The notes: generated by a model not told the origin, from the letters alone. 18,185 nt of DNA from Lachnospiraceae bacterium (GCA_003484785.1 DNAD01000338.1:1-18185); one strand, 5' to 3'; shown: positions 1 through 7,547, numbered from the stretch's first letter. Numbers and translations are program-made.

Positions 1-1878
1 TCAGGCTTCAAATTCCGGGGTATAGAAGGTAAACTGATTTTTACCGTTATTCTTAGACTGATACAGAGCCAGGTCGGCGTGCCTGTAAAGCTCGGAGAAG
101 CTCCTGCCGTCCTTCTCATATATCGCTATGCCTATGCTGGCGGAAACCGTAACGTCCACTCTGTCGTCGGAATAGGTCTCCTTAAGGTTCTCGCAGAGGC
201 TCTTTGCCTTAAGCTCTATGAGCCTGCTGGAATAATTGCTCATATTCTCGGGGATCACCAGCATGACCGCAAATTCATCTCCCCCGAGCCTTCCGATGAA
301 ATCGTACTCATTGAACAAAAGGGTCAGCTTGTTGGCAACGTCCACCAGAACCTTATCCCCTATCGCATGACCGAGATTATCGTTTACGGCCTTGAAATTA
401 TCCATATCGATGATATAAAACGCGAAGGTGCTGTAGGGACGGCGCTTAATGATATCCGAGATCGAATTCTCCATCGTCATCTTATTGAGAAGCCCTGTCA
501 GAAGGTCGGTCTCCGCCTTGTTCTTGAGCACATGCTCCTTCTCGATCTGATCCTCCAGGTTCTTAAGGCTTCCGATTATCCGTTCGACCTTCCCGCTCTT
601 GCTGCGAACGATGATGGCCTCAAGCTTATACCAGCCGTAGCCTCCGTCCGCCTCCTTCACCCTGACCTCGCAGTCGTACTTTCCCGCTCCTTCCCTGACA
701 GCCTTTGAAATATTCTTTGAAAGCCCCTGATCATTCTCATGAAGCTTATCCAGAAGCGATACCAGGTTGACCGTTCCCATCTCGGCGATCTCCTTGCCGA
801 AGGTCTGCTCGACGGCGCCGTTTAAATCCACCGCCCGGGAGTTGGGATTGCATGAAAAGGTTATTGACCTGCTGGCGTTATCAAGAAGGGCATACCGGGC
901 ATTCATCCTCTCAAGCTCTATCATTCTCGAGGCAGCGCCGTAGCTTAAAAATCCCATGAAGGCAAATACAATGATCACCAGCGCGCCGAAGATGATCGCG
1001 GAGCGGGTATAGCTGTTCCTCATGGCATATATTTCCGAGGCGGGCTTCATATTTACCATATACCAGCCCGTTTCCTCAAAGGGTACCATGATCAGCAGGT
1101 AATCCTCGGAATAAAAGGTGATGTAGACGGATATCGTTTCATTGTTCCTGATGCGGTCCCTGATATCCACGGCTTTTACCTTGTTCTTATAACGGAACTG
1201 CCTGAGATAATAATCAAATTTATTATTCATGCGAAATATCGCTTCATTGCCGCTCTTTCCCAGTATATTAAGAGCGCTGTCCGTCACCAGGAAGCTGTTC
1301 TGCTCCGAATCGTCAAGGGCCCCGACCATTTCTGACATATTGTCAAAATAAAAGTACATGAGCATGGCCCCCGATATAACGCCGTCCATATATACAGGAG
1401 TACCGAAAACAATGGCAAGTCTGTAATCCGAAACGTCTATCATAAGCTCCCTTGATACGGAGCTTTTCCCCTCCATCGCATCCTGATAGAGGGTCAGGCC
1501 CGAAACATTTGACTCGTACTCTCTACCGTCACTTTCGTATGCCTTCCCTTCACTGTCGGCAAACCTTAATTTTCCCATGAAATCCGAGGCCCCGACGCTC
1601 TCAAAGGCAGCCTTTATCTCTTCCGGAGTCTGCGGCTTTAAGGCGCCAAATTCCCCGGCAACGGATTCCGTCATCCTGAACTGATCCTTCAAAAGCTCAT
1701 AGAAAGCGTTTCCGATGATCCCGGTCTTATTTATCTCATTATCGGTCACATACTCAAGCGTCCTGTTTCTGACGGTGAATACATACACTATCACGGCTGC
1801 GGTCATTAATACCGCGGCCACAACGCTGATGAGCTTTAACCGAGAATGATTTCCGATCAAATCCTTAAGAAAAGTCAT
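1..1878 (-). CDS. Membrane-bound diguanylate cyclase (sensor region, PAS-like, GGDEF)
   Basis: 625 residues, complete: the stop codon is the first three bases of the window. It should make cyclic di-GMP from two GTP at the inner face of the membrane. A transmembrane segment lies at about residues 15-36 and a second at about 292-314. The roughly 255 residues between them look like an extracytoplasmic Cache-type ligand sensor. Residues about 325-445 form a PAS-like linker, with the typical 'GYGWYKLEAI' end of such domains. The GGDEF domain covers about 455-620, with the active-site loop RLGGDEF at 530-536 and the metal/nucleotide segment 'DMDNFKAVND' at 491-500. The usual inhibitory-site RxxD just upstream reads NEYD (523-526), so the Arg is missing and product feedback may be weak. 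There is no EAL or HD-GYP domain. The start is supported by GGGGAG eight bases upstream. The gene diverges from the aldolase operon, and the ligand is unknown. Confidence 0.93.
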   Translation of the reverse strand: MTFLKDLIGNHSRLKLISVVAAVLMTAAVIVYVFTVRNRTLEYVTDNEINKTGIIGNAFYELLKDQFRMTESVAGEFGALKPQTPEEIKAAFESVGASDFMGKLRFADSEGKAYESDGREYESNVSGLTLYQDAMEGKSSVSRELMIDVSDYRLAIVFGTPVYMDGVISGAMLMYFYFDNMSEMVGALDDSEQNSFLVTDSALNILGKSGNEAIFRMNNKFDYYLRQFRYKNKVKAVDIRDRIRNNETISVYITFYSEDYLLIMVPFEETGWYMVNMKPASEIYAMRNSYTRSAIIFGALVIIVFAFMGFLSYGAASRMIELERMNARYALLDNASRSITFSCNPNSRAVDLNGAVEQTFGKEIAEMGTVNLVSLLDKLHENDQGLSKNISKAVREGAGKYDCEVRVKEADGGYGWYKLEAIIVRSKSGKVERIIGSLKNLEDQIEKEHVLKNKAETDLLTGLLNKMTMENSISDIIKRRPYSTFAFYIIDMDNFKAVNDNLGHAIGDKVLVDVANKLTLLFNEYDFIGRLGGDEFAVMLVIPENMSNYSSRLIELKAKSLCENLKETYSDDRVDVTVSASIGIAIYEKDGRSFSELYRHADLALYQSKNNGKNQFTFYTPEFEA

Positions 1879-1886
1879 TTCCGTAT

Positions 1887-1892
1887 CTCCCC
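1887..1892 (-). promoter_or_regulatory. Ribosome binding site of the diguanylate cyclase gene
   Basis: On the minus strand this reads GGGGAG, eight bases before the ATG at 1878. It fixes the start used for the GGDEF protein. Confidence 0.6.
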
Positions 1893-1924
1893 TGTGACTC
1901 TCCCCCCAAACTGCACTGACTTTT

Positions 1925-1933
1925 ATTATATCA
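1925..1933 (-). promoter_or_regulatory. Extended -10 promoter for the diguanylate cyclase
   Basis: The minus strand reads TGATATAAT, an exact TATAAT with the extended TGn element. No good -35 lies 16-18 bases upstream (TTTATT is the nearest), as is often tolerated with an extended -10. It would give a leader of about 40 bases before the GGDEF gene. Confidence 0.5.
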
Positions 1934-1998
1934 AAAAAGAAGACAATAATAAAGAGTCTGTATCCAAATATCCCATTACCCTCTTACCGAAAATATAG

Positions 1999-2004
1999 TA
2001 TACT
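1999..2004 (+). promoter_or_regulatory. Candidate -10 box for the aldolase/kinase operon
   Basis: TATACT matches five of six consensus bases, about 50 bases before the aldolase ATG. The -35 at the right distance (TTACCC, 17-base spacer) matches poorly, so this promoter may need an activator. I infer it from position and sequence only. Confidence 0.4.
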
Positions 2005-2055
2005 TAGGGTACGATTTCTGTTTCAGCGCGCTGATCAATGATAAAGGAGGAGAAT

Positions 2056-2919
2056 ATGTTAATAACCTTAAAGGAGATAATGGATATAGCAGAAGAAAAA
2101 AAGATAGCCATAGGCGCCTTCAACGCTTCGGGGCTGGAGGCGATAGAGGCCGAGCTTTCAGCGGCCGAAGAGCTTAAGCTTCCGGTGATAATCCAGTTCG
2201 CCCAGTGTCACGAGCCCTGGATCCCCCTTGCCACCATCGGACCGATCATGATACAGATGGCAGAAAAGGCCTCGGTCCCGGTCTGTATACACCTTGATCA
2301 CGGAGAGACCCTCGAGTATCTTGAAACAGCGCTTGAGCTGGGCTTTACGGGGATAATGTATGACGGCTCCACCCTGTCCTATGAAGAAAACCTCGAAAAT
2401 ACCGTAAAAGCCGTTACAATGGCCAGAAAATACGGTGCATCGGTGGAAGCGGAGCTGGGTTCAATGGGAAAGAGGGAATTCGGGGACGGAAACGCCGATG
2501 AGGAGGATACCACAAAGATCTACACCGACCCGGAGCTTGCGGCGAAGTTTACAAAGGCCACCGGAATAGACGCCCTTGCCTGCTCCTTCGGCACCACCCA
2601 CGGCATTTACCTTAAAGAGCCCAGGCTCGACTTCGAGGTGGTAAAAAAAGTGCGCAAAACCTGCGGCGGGATCCCCGTGGTGATGCACGGCGGCTCGGGA
2701 GTATCCTCAGAGGATTACAGAAAAGCTGTGGAAGCCGGAGTAAGAAAGATCAACTACTTTACCTACATGGATAAGGCAGGCGGTACTGCGGTCAGGGAAT
2801 ATATCTCGGGAGTTTCGGAAAAATCGCCCGTCTTCTTTTCCGATATCTTCATGACTGCCAGAAAGGCCATGAAGGAAAACGTCGCAGGGGCAATGAAGGT
2901 CTTTGCAGGGATGAAATAA
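2056..2919 (+). CDS. Class II (metal-dependent) ketose-bisphosphate aldolase family protein
   Basis: 287 residues from the ATG at 2056. That start is preferred over the in-frame ATG at 2038 because AAAGGAGGA (2043-2051) lies just before it and inside the longer version. The family cleaves ketose (bis)phosphates to DHAP plus an aldehyde using Zn2+ in a cytoplasmic TIM barrel. Visible motifs are HLDHG with Asp81 and metal ligand His82, 'EAELGSMG' (131-138), 'THGIY' with His182, and 'MHGGSG' with His211. In the phosphate-binding segment Asn233 and Thr236 of NxxT are kept, but the acidic residue that usually follows is Tyr237 (NYFTYM). This hints at a subfamily distinct from housekeeping fructose-1,6-bisphosphate aldolase. 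The sugar kinase follows after an 81-base gap on the same strand, so the pair probably handles one ketose. Tagatose, fructose or another ketose phosphate are all possible and I cannot choose among them. Confidence 0.88.
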   Translation: MLITLKEIMDIAEEKKIAIGAFNASGLEAIEAELSAAEELKLPVIIQFAQCHEPWIPLATIGPIMIQMAEKASVPVCIHLDHGETLEYLETALELGFTGIMYDGSTLSYEENLENTVKAVTMARKYGASVEAELGSMGKREFGDGNADEEDTTKIYTDPELAAKFTKATGIDALACSFGTTHGIYLKEPRLDFEVVKKVRKTCGGIPVVMHGGSGVSSEDYRKAVEAGVRKINYFTYMDKAGGTAVREYISGVSEKSPVFFSDIFMTARKAMKENVAGAMKVFAGMK

Positions 2920-3000
2920 GCGGAAAAGCCGCTCAGACACGGATTTTGCGTATAAAACGCATTGTGCGGCGTTATCTTAAAGGAGCAGAGGGAGAAGGCT

Positions 3001-4524
3001 ATGAAGACAGCAGGGCTTGACATAGGAACAACAGGCTGTAAATGCACGGTTTTTGACGAAAACGGAAGGTATCTCGACAAGGCCTACAGGGATTATCCCG
3101 TAAGAAGAAGGATCACCGGCCACGAGATAGACATGCAGGTACTGACGGAATCGGTACTGGAATGCATAGAGGAAATGGCGGGAAAGTATCCGGATATAGC
3201 AGGGATCGGAGTGACCAGCTTCGGCGAGACCTTCGTCCTTACCGACGAGGAGGGAAGGCCCCTTCATACGGCAATGCTGTATACGGATCCCAGAGGAAGC
3301 GGTGAGTGCCGCAGGCTTGTGGAAAGGCTTTCGGAAGAGCGGATAGCGGCGATAACGGGAATGCGTCCCCATGAGATGTACGGCATCAGCAAGATGATGT
3401 GGCTTCGTGATAACGAGCCCGGCATGTATTCGCAGGCAAAGCACGTATTTCAGGTGGAGGATCTGATCGTCTATATTCTCTCGGGAAAGGCTCAGATCGA
3501 CTATTCACTGGCGACCCGCTCCATGGCCTTTGATATAACCACTCTCAAATGGAGCGATGAAATACTCGATACCGCGGGAATAGAAAAAAGCCTGTTTCCC
3601 GAGGCTGTGCCCTCAGGAACCCCGGCAGGCAGGATAAAAAAGGATATGGCAGAAAAGCTGGGATTGTCTCAGGATACGGTGATCGTGTCTATAGGCCAGG
3701 ATCAGATCGCCGCAGCGGCAGGCGCCGGAGCCTTTGACGGATCGGTAGCGGTGGACGGGGCCGGAACCGTGGAATGCCTTACGCCCATTTACGACAGCAG
3801 GCCGGATATCGAAAAGATGAGCCGGGGCTATTTTGCGGTGGTTCCCTATGTGGTAAGCGGAAAATACGCGGCCTACGCCTTCTCCTATACCGGAGGGGCC
3901 CTGACCCGGTGGTGTGTCGATACCATCGCCGGGGAAGAAAAAAAGCTCGCCGAAAGCCTTGGGATATCGGTAAACGAGCTTCTGGAAAAGCAATATGCAA
4001 AAAAAATGACCGAGCTTGGGCTTTCGCCCGATGAGCCCTCAGGCCTTCTTGTGCTGCCCCACTTTGCGGGCGCGGCCACTCCCTACATGGATACGGGCTC
4101 AAGAGGGGCGATACTGGGGCTTACCACGGATACAGGAGCCTGTGAGATCTACAGAGGCTGTCTGGAAGGCGTCTGTTATGAAATGTACGTAAATTACAAA
4201 GCGCTTTCGGATACCGGGATCCGCTTTAAAAAGCTGCATGCCACCGGCGGCGGATCGAAATCCGCCGTCTGGATGCAGATGAAGGCAGATGTGCTGGGCC
4301 TTCCCATAACCGCCATGAAAACGGTGGATGCCGGAACAGTAGGCTGCGCCATGCTTACAGGGATCGCGGCCGGACAGTTTAAGGACCTTAACGAGGCCTC
4401 TGCCATGATACAGCCGTCAGTCACCTATGAGCCGAGAGCGGATATGCACGAAAAGTACATGGAGCACTTTAAACGCTACGAAAAGCTCTACGGCGCGGTA
4501 AGGCCGCTGATGCAGACAGTATGA
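3001..4524 (+). CDS. FGGY-family carbohydrate kinase (xylulokinase-like)
   Basis: 507 residues from the ATG at 3001, which has GGAG six bases upstream and a second AAAGGAG slightly further. The longer reading from 2962 has no such site. FGGY kinases phosphorylate a sugar or polyol with ATP in the cytoplasm. The N-terminal phosphate loop 'DIGTTGCKCTVFDE' is at residues 7-20, and the catalytic Asp is probably Asp234 in 'IGQDQIAAAAGAG'. The C-terminal FGGY lobe contains 'TGGALTRW' and the adenine-site 'ATGGGSKS'. Where xylulokinases have the sugar-contacting 'GQMHG' motif, this protein has 'VTSFGET' (71-77), so the substrate is probably not plain D-xylulose. Length is normal for the family. It sits downstream of the aldolase in a probable operon. 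An imperfect hairpin follows four bases after the stop codon. Family is certain, substrate is not. Confidence 0.88.
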   Translation: MKTAGLDIGTTGCKCTVFDENGRYLDKAYRDYPVRRRITGHEIDMQVLTESVLECIEEMAGKYPDIAGIGVTSFGETFVLTDEEGRPLHTAMLYTDPRGSGECRRLVERLSEERIAAITGMRPHEMYGISKMMWLRDNEPGMYSQAKHVFQVEDLIVYILSGKAQIDYSLATRSMAFDITTLKWSDEILDTAGIEKSLFPEAVPSGTPAGRIKKDMAEKLGLSQDTVIVSIGQDQIAAAAGAGAFDGSVAVDGAGTVECLTPIYDSRPDIEKMSRGYFAVVPYVVSGKYAAYAFSYTGGALTRWCVDTIAGEEKKLAESLGISVNELLEKQYAKKMTELGLSPDEPSGLLVLPHFAGAATPYMDTGSRGAILGLTTDTGACEIYRGCLEGVCYEMYVNYKALSDTGIRFKKLHATGGGSKSAVWMQMKADVLGLPITAMKTVDAGTVGCAMLTGIAAGQFKDLNEASAMIQPSVTYEPRADMHEKYMEHFKRYEKLYGAVRPLMQTV

Positions 4525-4528
4525 CAAC

Positions 4529-4570
4529 GATGCCGGTACACCGTTTTCGATCATCCGGTATACCGGCATC
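4529..4570. repeat. 15-bp inverted repeat (hairpin) between convergent genes
   Basis: Arms GATGCCGGTACACCG (4529-4543) and CGGTATACCGGCATC (4556-4570) enclose a 12-base loop. In plus-strand RNA one C:A mismatch interrupts the stem. In minus-strand RNA the same position is a G:U pair, so all 15 positions pair. Neither side has a U-run, so it is not a textbook intrinsic terminator. It lies after the kinase stop (plus) and after the peptide gene stop (minus), and may act as a two-way 3' end or RNase barrier. Confidence 0.6.
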
Positions 4571-4603
4571 CTGCAAGACACTGTTTTGCCGGTCAGACCT
4601 TCC

Positions 4604-4807
4604 TCAGATATTGATCTCGTTCCCGCAGACTCTGCAGATTGCTCTTCTGCCTGAGAATACATCATATATCCGGGGTTGTCCCTTGCATTCTGCGCTGTTG
4701 CAGGGGATCTTTATTGTCCGGGCTGCTTCTTCGCCAACCCCTTGATCCGCTCCTCCGTTTATTTCCGAAAGAACACTGTCATCCATTATATTCTTTTTAT
4801 CCAACAT
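4604..4807 (-). CDS. Double-glycine-leader peptide with four-cysteine zinc-ribbon-like core (putative secreted RiPP/bacteriocin-like)
   Basis: 67 residues. The ribosome binding site AAGGAGG, five bases before the ATG, and a near-consensus promoter make this a real gene despite its size. Residues 1-19 look like a double-glycine leader: acidic and polar, then 'VLSEINGG' with Gly18-Gly19. Such leaders direct small peptides to C39-type ABC exporters, which cut after the second Gly. The predicted 48-residue product begins with Ala20 and has Cys36-X4-Cys41, then Cys58-X2-Cys61-Gly, a spacing typical of a small zinc ribbon (local motif 'CRVCGNE'). No maturation enzyme is adjacent. On either side lie the convergent kinase gene and the divergent response regulator. 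Two NHLP-type exporters sit about 9 kb away on the same strand. It could be a bacteriocin-like or signalling peptide, or a cytoplasmic zinc ribbon whose GG is coincidental. I know no named family for it. Confidence 0.72.
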   Translation of the reverse strand: MLDKKNIMDDSVLSEINGGADQGVGEEAARTIKIPCNSAECKGQPRIYDVFSGRRAICRVCGNEINI

Positions 4808-4812
4808 AGTGA

Positions 4813-4819
4813 CCTCCTT
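4813..4819 (-). promoter_or_regulatory. Strong ribosome binding site of the small peptide gene
   Basis: The minus strand reads AAGGAGG followed by TCACT and ATG. This is the full anti-Shine-Dalgarno complement at optimal spacing, and it is main evidence that the 67-residue reading frame is translated. Confidence 0.8.
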
Positions 4820-4845
4820 ATCATTTTCTTATGGTATTACATTTA

Positions 4846-4874
4846 TTTATACGCAATTAAAGGAAATATGTCAA
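4846..4874 (-). promoter_or_regulatory. Near-consensus vegetative promoter for the small peptide gene
   Basis: On the minus strand, TTGACA (-35, plus positions 4869-4874) is followed by a 17-base spacer and TATAAA (-10, plus 4846-4851). Eleven of twelve hexamer bases match the sigma-A consensus. Transcription would begin near 4839, giving a leader of about 30 bases with the ribosome binding site in it. It is the best promoter in the window and points to high, possibly constitutive expression. Confidence 0.8.
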
Positions 4875-4952
4875 AGAAAAACAGATTTTATTTTTTGTCC
4901 GTAAAGGCAGGCAATGACTTTTTCCCAATGTAAACATACGGAGAATCATAAA

Positions 4953-6479
4953 ATGAAAGTTCTGATCGTTGAAGATGAGATCCGCATCCGCGAAGGAATA
5001 CGAAAGCTGCTCAATAAGACTGAGGAGAATTTTGAGGCTGTTGAAGAGGCAGGGGACGGGGAGGAAGGGCTTATGCTCTGTGAAAAGTTTTCTCCCGACC
5101 TTATCATCACGGATATCCAGATGCCGAAGATGGACGGGCTTAAGATGTTAAAAGCCATAAACGACAGAGGGCAGATGCCCAAGGCCATTGTTTTAAGCGC
5201 CTATTCAGAGTTTGAATACGCCAGAGGGGCCATGAAGCTGGGAGTCACGGAATACCTCCTTAAGCCCATAAACTTAAACGACTTTACCCAGGCCTTAAAC
5301 AGCATCAAGCAGCAGATGAAGGAGGACCGCCGGAAAAAGCCCACACAGATCGGTACCCTTGAACAGGTCCTTCGGGAGATCATGGGCGGACGGATGGAGG
5401 TTTCCGGTGAGGTCAGAGAATATCTTCGGAAAAACTACGGGATCAACGCCTCCGATAAGGTTATACTGTTAGTCACCTATCTTGGGATCTCCGAGCCCGA
5501 TGAGCTTAAAAGCTGCAAAAAAAGACTGGATCATTCCCTGTCCCTTTATAAGGGGATCGGATACTGCAGCCTCGAGGAAAAGTTCCGCCAGTCGGTCATC
5601 ACGGTTATCTACCGTTATCCCGACAGGCACGACCTGGAAAGATGGATACAGTATCAGCTGCTGCAGCAGACAATGGCGGAAAACTCCGTGACAGGCCTTA
5701 TCGAGACGGAAAGCCTTAGCTCGATGCAGGAGGGGATCCAGCAGCTGTTCCCTTATATGGACTGGAACATCTCCTTTGAGGAAAGCATACTCATATCTTA
5801 TCCCAGGGTCACCTCGGTACAGACCGGCCTCTGCGTTTATCCCAAGGAGCTTGAGACAAAGCTGAAGGCAGCGGTCTGCTCCACCGACCGGGACAAGATC
5901 ACTGATCTTCTGACCGGATTTACGGACTGTTTCCGGGACGGGCATATCTACGACCCGAGGGAGATAAAGGAATGCTACGTCAGATTCATCTGGTCCGTCC
6001 TTGAGATGGCAAAGGACGTAGGAAACGAAAGCGCCGGAAATATCAGGCAGCAGCGGCTGTTAGAGCAGATCATGAGCGCAAAGACCCAGAAGGAGCTGGA
6101 TGATATCATGGAAAGGATCAGACAGGTTCTTCTTGTTTCGGATAATGATAGTAATACCAACAATCTTATTGTAAAGAGAGCAAAGAGCATGATCCATGAG
6201 TTCTATAATTCAGGGATAACGCTTGATGAGATCGCGGCCAGGCTGAATATCACGCCGGAGTACCTCGGTACCCAGTTCCATAAGGAGACGGGACAGACCT
6301 TCAGCGCCTATATAAAGAATTACCGCATATCCAAGGCCAGGGAGCTTCTGGTTGGGACAGGCCTTAAGCTTTATGAGATCGCGGAAAGAGTGGGCTACTC
6401 CGATCCCAAATATTTCAGCAAGGTCTTCAGGGACGTGACCGGACAGCTCCCGGCGGATTACAGAAAGACCAAAAAATAG
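4953..6479 (+). CDS. YesN-type response regulator (REC domain + AraC DNA-binding domain)
   Basis: 508 residues from the ATG at 4953, preceded by GGAG at 4940-4943. The in-frame ATG at 4914 lacks a comparable site and would put 13 extra residues before the conserved beta strand MKVLIVEDE. The receiver domain is residues 1-120: acidic pocket Glu7-Asp8, phosphoacceptor Asp54 in 'ITDIQMPKMDG', the switch Ser in 'VLSAYSEFEYA', and the Lys of 'YLLKPI'. A weakly conserved middle region spans about 130-390. The C-terminus (about 405-505) has two AraC helix-turn-helix motifs, with typical segments 'ITLDEIAARLNITPEYL' and 'IAERVGYSDPKYFSKVF'. Its partner is probably the YesM-type kinase 2 kb downstream, with the permeases between them. 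It probably activates the transporter and GH127 genes. A strong terminator closes its transcript. Confidence 0.92.
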   Translation: MKVLIVEDEIRIREGIRKLLNKTEENFEAVEEAGDGEEGLMLCEKFSPDLIITDIQMPKMDGLKMLKAINDRGQMPKAIVLSAYSEFEYARGAMKLGVTEYLLKPINLNDFTQALNSIKQQMKEDRRKKPTQIGTLEQVLREIMGGRMEVSGEVREYLRKNYGINASDKVILLVTYLGISEPDELKSCKKRLDHSLSLYKGIGYCSLEEKFRQSVITVIYRYPDRHDLERWIQYQLLQQTMAENSVTGLIETESLSSMQEGIQQLFPYMDWNISFEESILISYPRVTSVQTGLCVYPKELETKLKAAVCSTDRDKITDLLTGFTDCFRDGHIYDPREIKECYVRFIWSVLEMAKDVGNESAGNIRQQRLLEQIMSAKTQKELDDIMERIRQVLLVSDNDSNTNNLIVKRAKSMIHEFYNSGITLDEIAARLNITPEYLGTQFHKETGQTFSAYIKNYRISKARELLVGTGLKLYEIAERVGYSDPKYFSKVFRDVTGQLPADYRKTKK

Positions 6480-6509
6480 GCTGTTTCAGAACGAGCCGGA
6501 TCGCCTTTG

Positions 6510-6547
6510 ACAAAACAGTTCACCCCGGGGTGGGCTGTTTTGTTTTT
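6510..6547 (+). terminator. Intrinsic terminator after the response regulator
   Basis: Arms ACAAAACAG (6510-6518) and CTGTTTTGT (6535-6543) pair perfectly. They enclose an inner palindrome CACCCCGGGGTG, and the 3' arm runs into TTTTT. Lying 30 bases after the response regulator stop, it separates that gene from the transporter operon. Confidence 0.88.
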
Positions 6548-6570
6548 CCTTAGAAATCTCCTCTTTTTTT

Positions 6571-6580
6571 AGATTAATCT
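6571..6580. repeat. Perfect 10-bp palindrome upstream of the transporter promoter
   Basis: AGATTAATCT is its own reverse complement and ends four bases before the candidate -35 at 6584. An operator is possible. A 10-base AT-rich palindrome can also arise by chance. Confidence 0.3.
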
Positions 6581-6583
6581 CAT

Positions 6584-6611
6584 TTGGAAAAACAGAAAGG
6601 GGCATTACAAT
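6584..6611 (+). promoter_or_regulatory. Candidate promoter of the sugar-transporter operon
   Basis: TTGGAA (6584-6589), a 16-base spacer, then TACAAT (6606-6611) lie after the terminator and 37 bases before the first permease start. The hexamers match moderately, which suits an activator-dependent promoter controlled by the adjacent AraC-type regulator. Regulation is inferred. Confidence 0.5.
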
Positions 6612-6647
6612 ACCATCAGCAACAAAAAAGCTTAAAAGGGGGTTTTT

Positions 6648-7547
6648 ATGAAGAAAGTAAGGAATTTCTTTCGTTATGATAATGCAGGGCTTCTGTTCAT
6701 ACTGCCGGCCTTCATCTATATGATGGTCTTTGTGGGATACCCGATCCTGAGCAATCTGATCTTAAGCCTTCAGGACGTGTCCGTCAGGAACCTGGTAAAC
6801 GGTGACAAACACTTTATCGCTTTTCAGAACTATGTCGATATCTTTCACGATGATGTGTTCCTGATGGCAATGAAGAATACCCTGGTCTTCACCGTCTCAT
6901 GTCTGATCTTTCAGTTTCTGATCGGTTTTCTGTTAGCACTGTTGTTCAGTAAGAATTTTACCTTCGCAAAAACCGTCCGCGGGCTTACCATGATCCCCTG
7001 GATGATGCCCATGACGGTCACGGCGCTTATGTTTAAGTTCATGTTCTCCACGGACGTCGGCATAATCAACTTCATCCTTAAAAGCGCGGGGCTTATAGAA
7101 AAGAACATAGAATGGCTCACCACTTCCGGAACGGCCATGATCGCGGTGGTCGCGGCAAACGTCTGGATAGGGATCCCCTTCAATACGATCCTTTTATCCA
7201 CGGGCCTTACGACGATCCCGCAGGAGCTTTATGAGAGCGCTTCGGTGGACGGGGCCAACTCATGGCAGAGGCTTACGAGGATAACCCTTCCCCTGCTGAG
7301 GCCCACCATAGAATCGGTACTGGTGCTTGGTTTTATCTATACCTTCAAGGTATATGATCTGGTATACGTCATGACGGAGGGAGGCCCGGTGAACTCCACC
7401 CACCTTCTTTCGACCTATTCCTACAAGCTGTCCTTTGACATGTTCCAGTACAGCAGGGGCTCCGCGGTCGCAAACGTACTGTTTCTGATCCTGCTGCTGG
7501 TGGGGCTCTTATATCTGAAGATCACTATGGAAGGAGAAGAGGACTGA
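6648..7547 (+). CDS. Sugar ABC transporter permease, MalF/UgpA-like (CUT1 family)
   Basis: 299 residues. This is one of two membrane subunits of a carbohydrate importer. About six hydrophobic helices are visible, starting with 'LLFILPAFIYMMVFVGYPIL'. The cytoplasmic EAA loop that docks on the ATPase is recognisable as 'ELYESASVDGANSWQRLTRITLPLL'-type sequence beginning near residue 189, in the usual place in the C-terminal half. The start has a G-rich site (AAAAGGGGG) a few bases upstream. Its stop overlaps the next permease start (TGATG), so the two are translationally coupled. No ATPase gene is nearby. Many Firmicute CUT1 systems share one MsmX-type ATPase encoded elsewhere. Substrate is inferred from the nearby GH127 to be an arabinofuranosyl oligosaccharide. 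Confidence 0.92.
   Translation: MKKVRNFFRYDNAGLLFILPAFIYMMVFVGYPILSNLILSLQDVSVRNLVNGDKHFIAFQNYVDIFHDDVFLMAMKNTLVFTVSCLIFQFLIGFLLALLFSKNFTFAKTVRGLTMIPWMMPMTVTALMFKFMFSTDVGIINFILKSAGLIEKNIEWLTTSGTAMIAVVAANVWIGIPFNTILLSTGLTTIPQELYESASVDGANSWQRLTRITLPLLRPTIESVLVLGFIYTFKVYDLVYVMTEGGPVNSTHLLSTYSYKLSFDMFQYSRGSAVANVLFLILLLVGLLYLKITMEGEED

Noticed and set aside
79..708. Plus-strand open frame of 209 codons opposite the GGDEF domain
   Set aside because: It is a shadow of the diguanylate cyclase coding strand; the translation has no domain features.
2038..2055. Upstream ATG as aldolase start
   Set aside because: The strong ribosome binding site lies inside this stretch and points to the ATG at 2056.
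4676..4933. 85-codon plus-strand frame over the peptide gene and its promoter
   Set aside because: It overlaps the better supported minus-strand gene, lacks a ribosome binding site and resembles no known protein.
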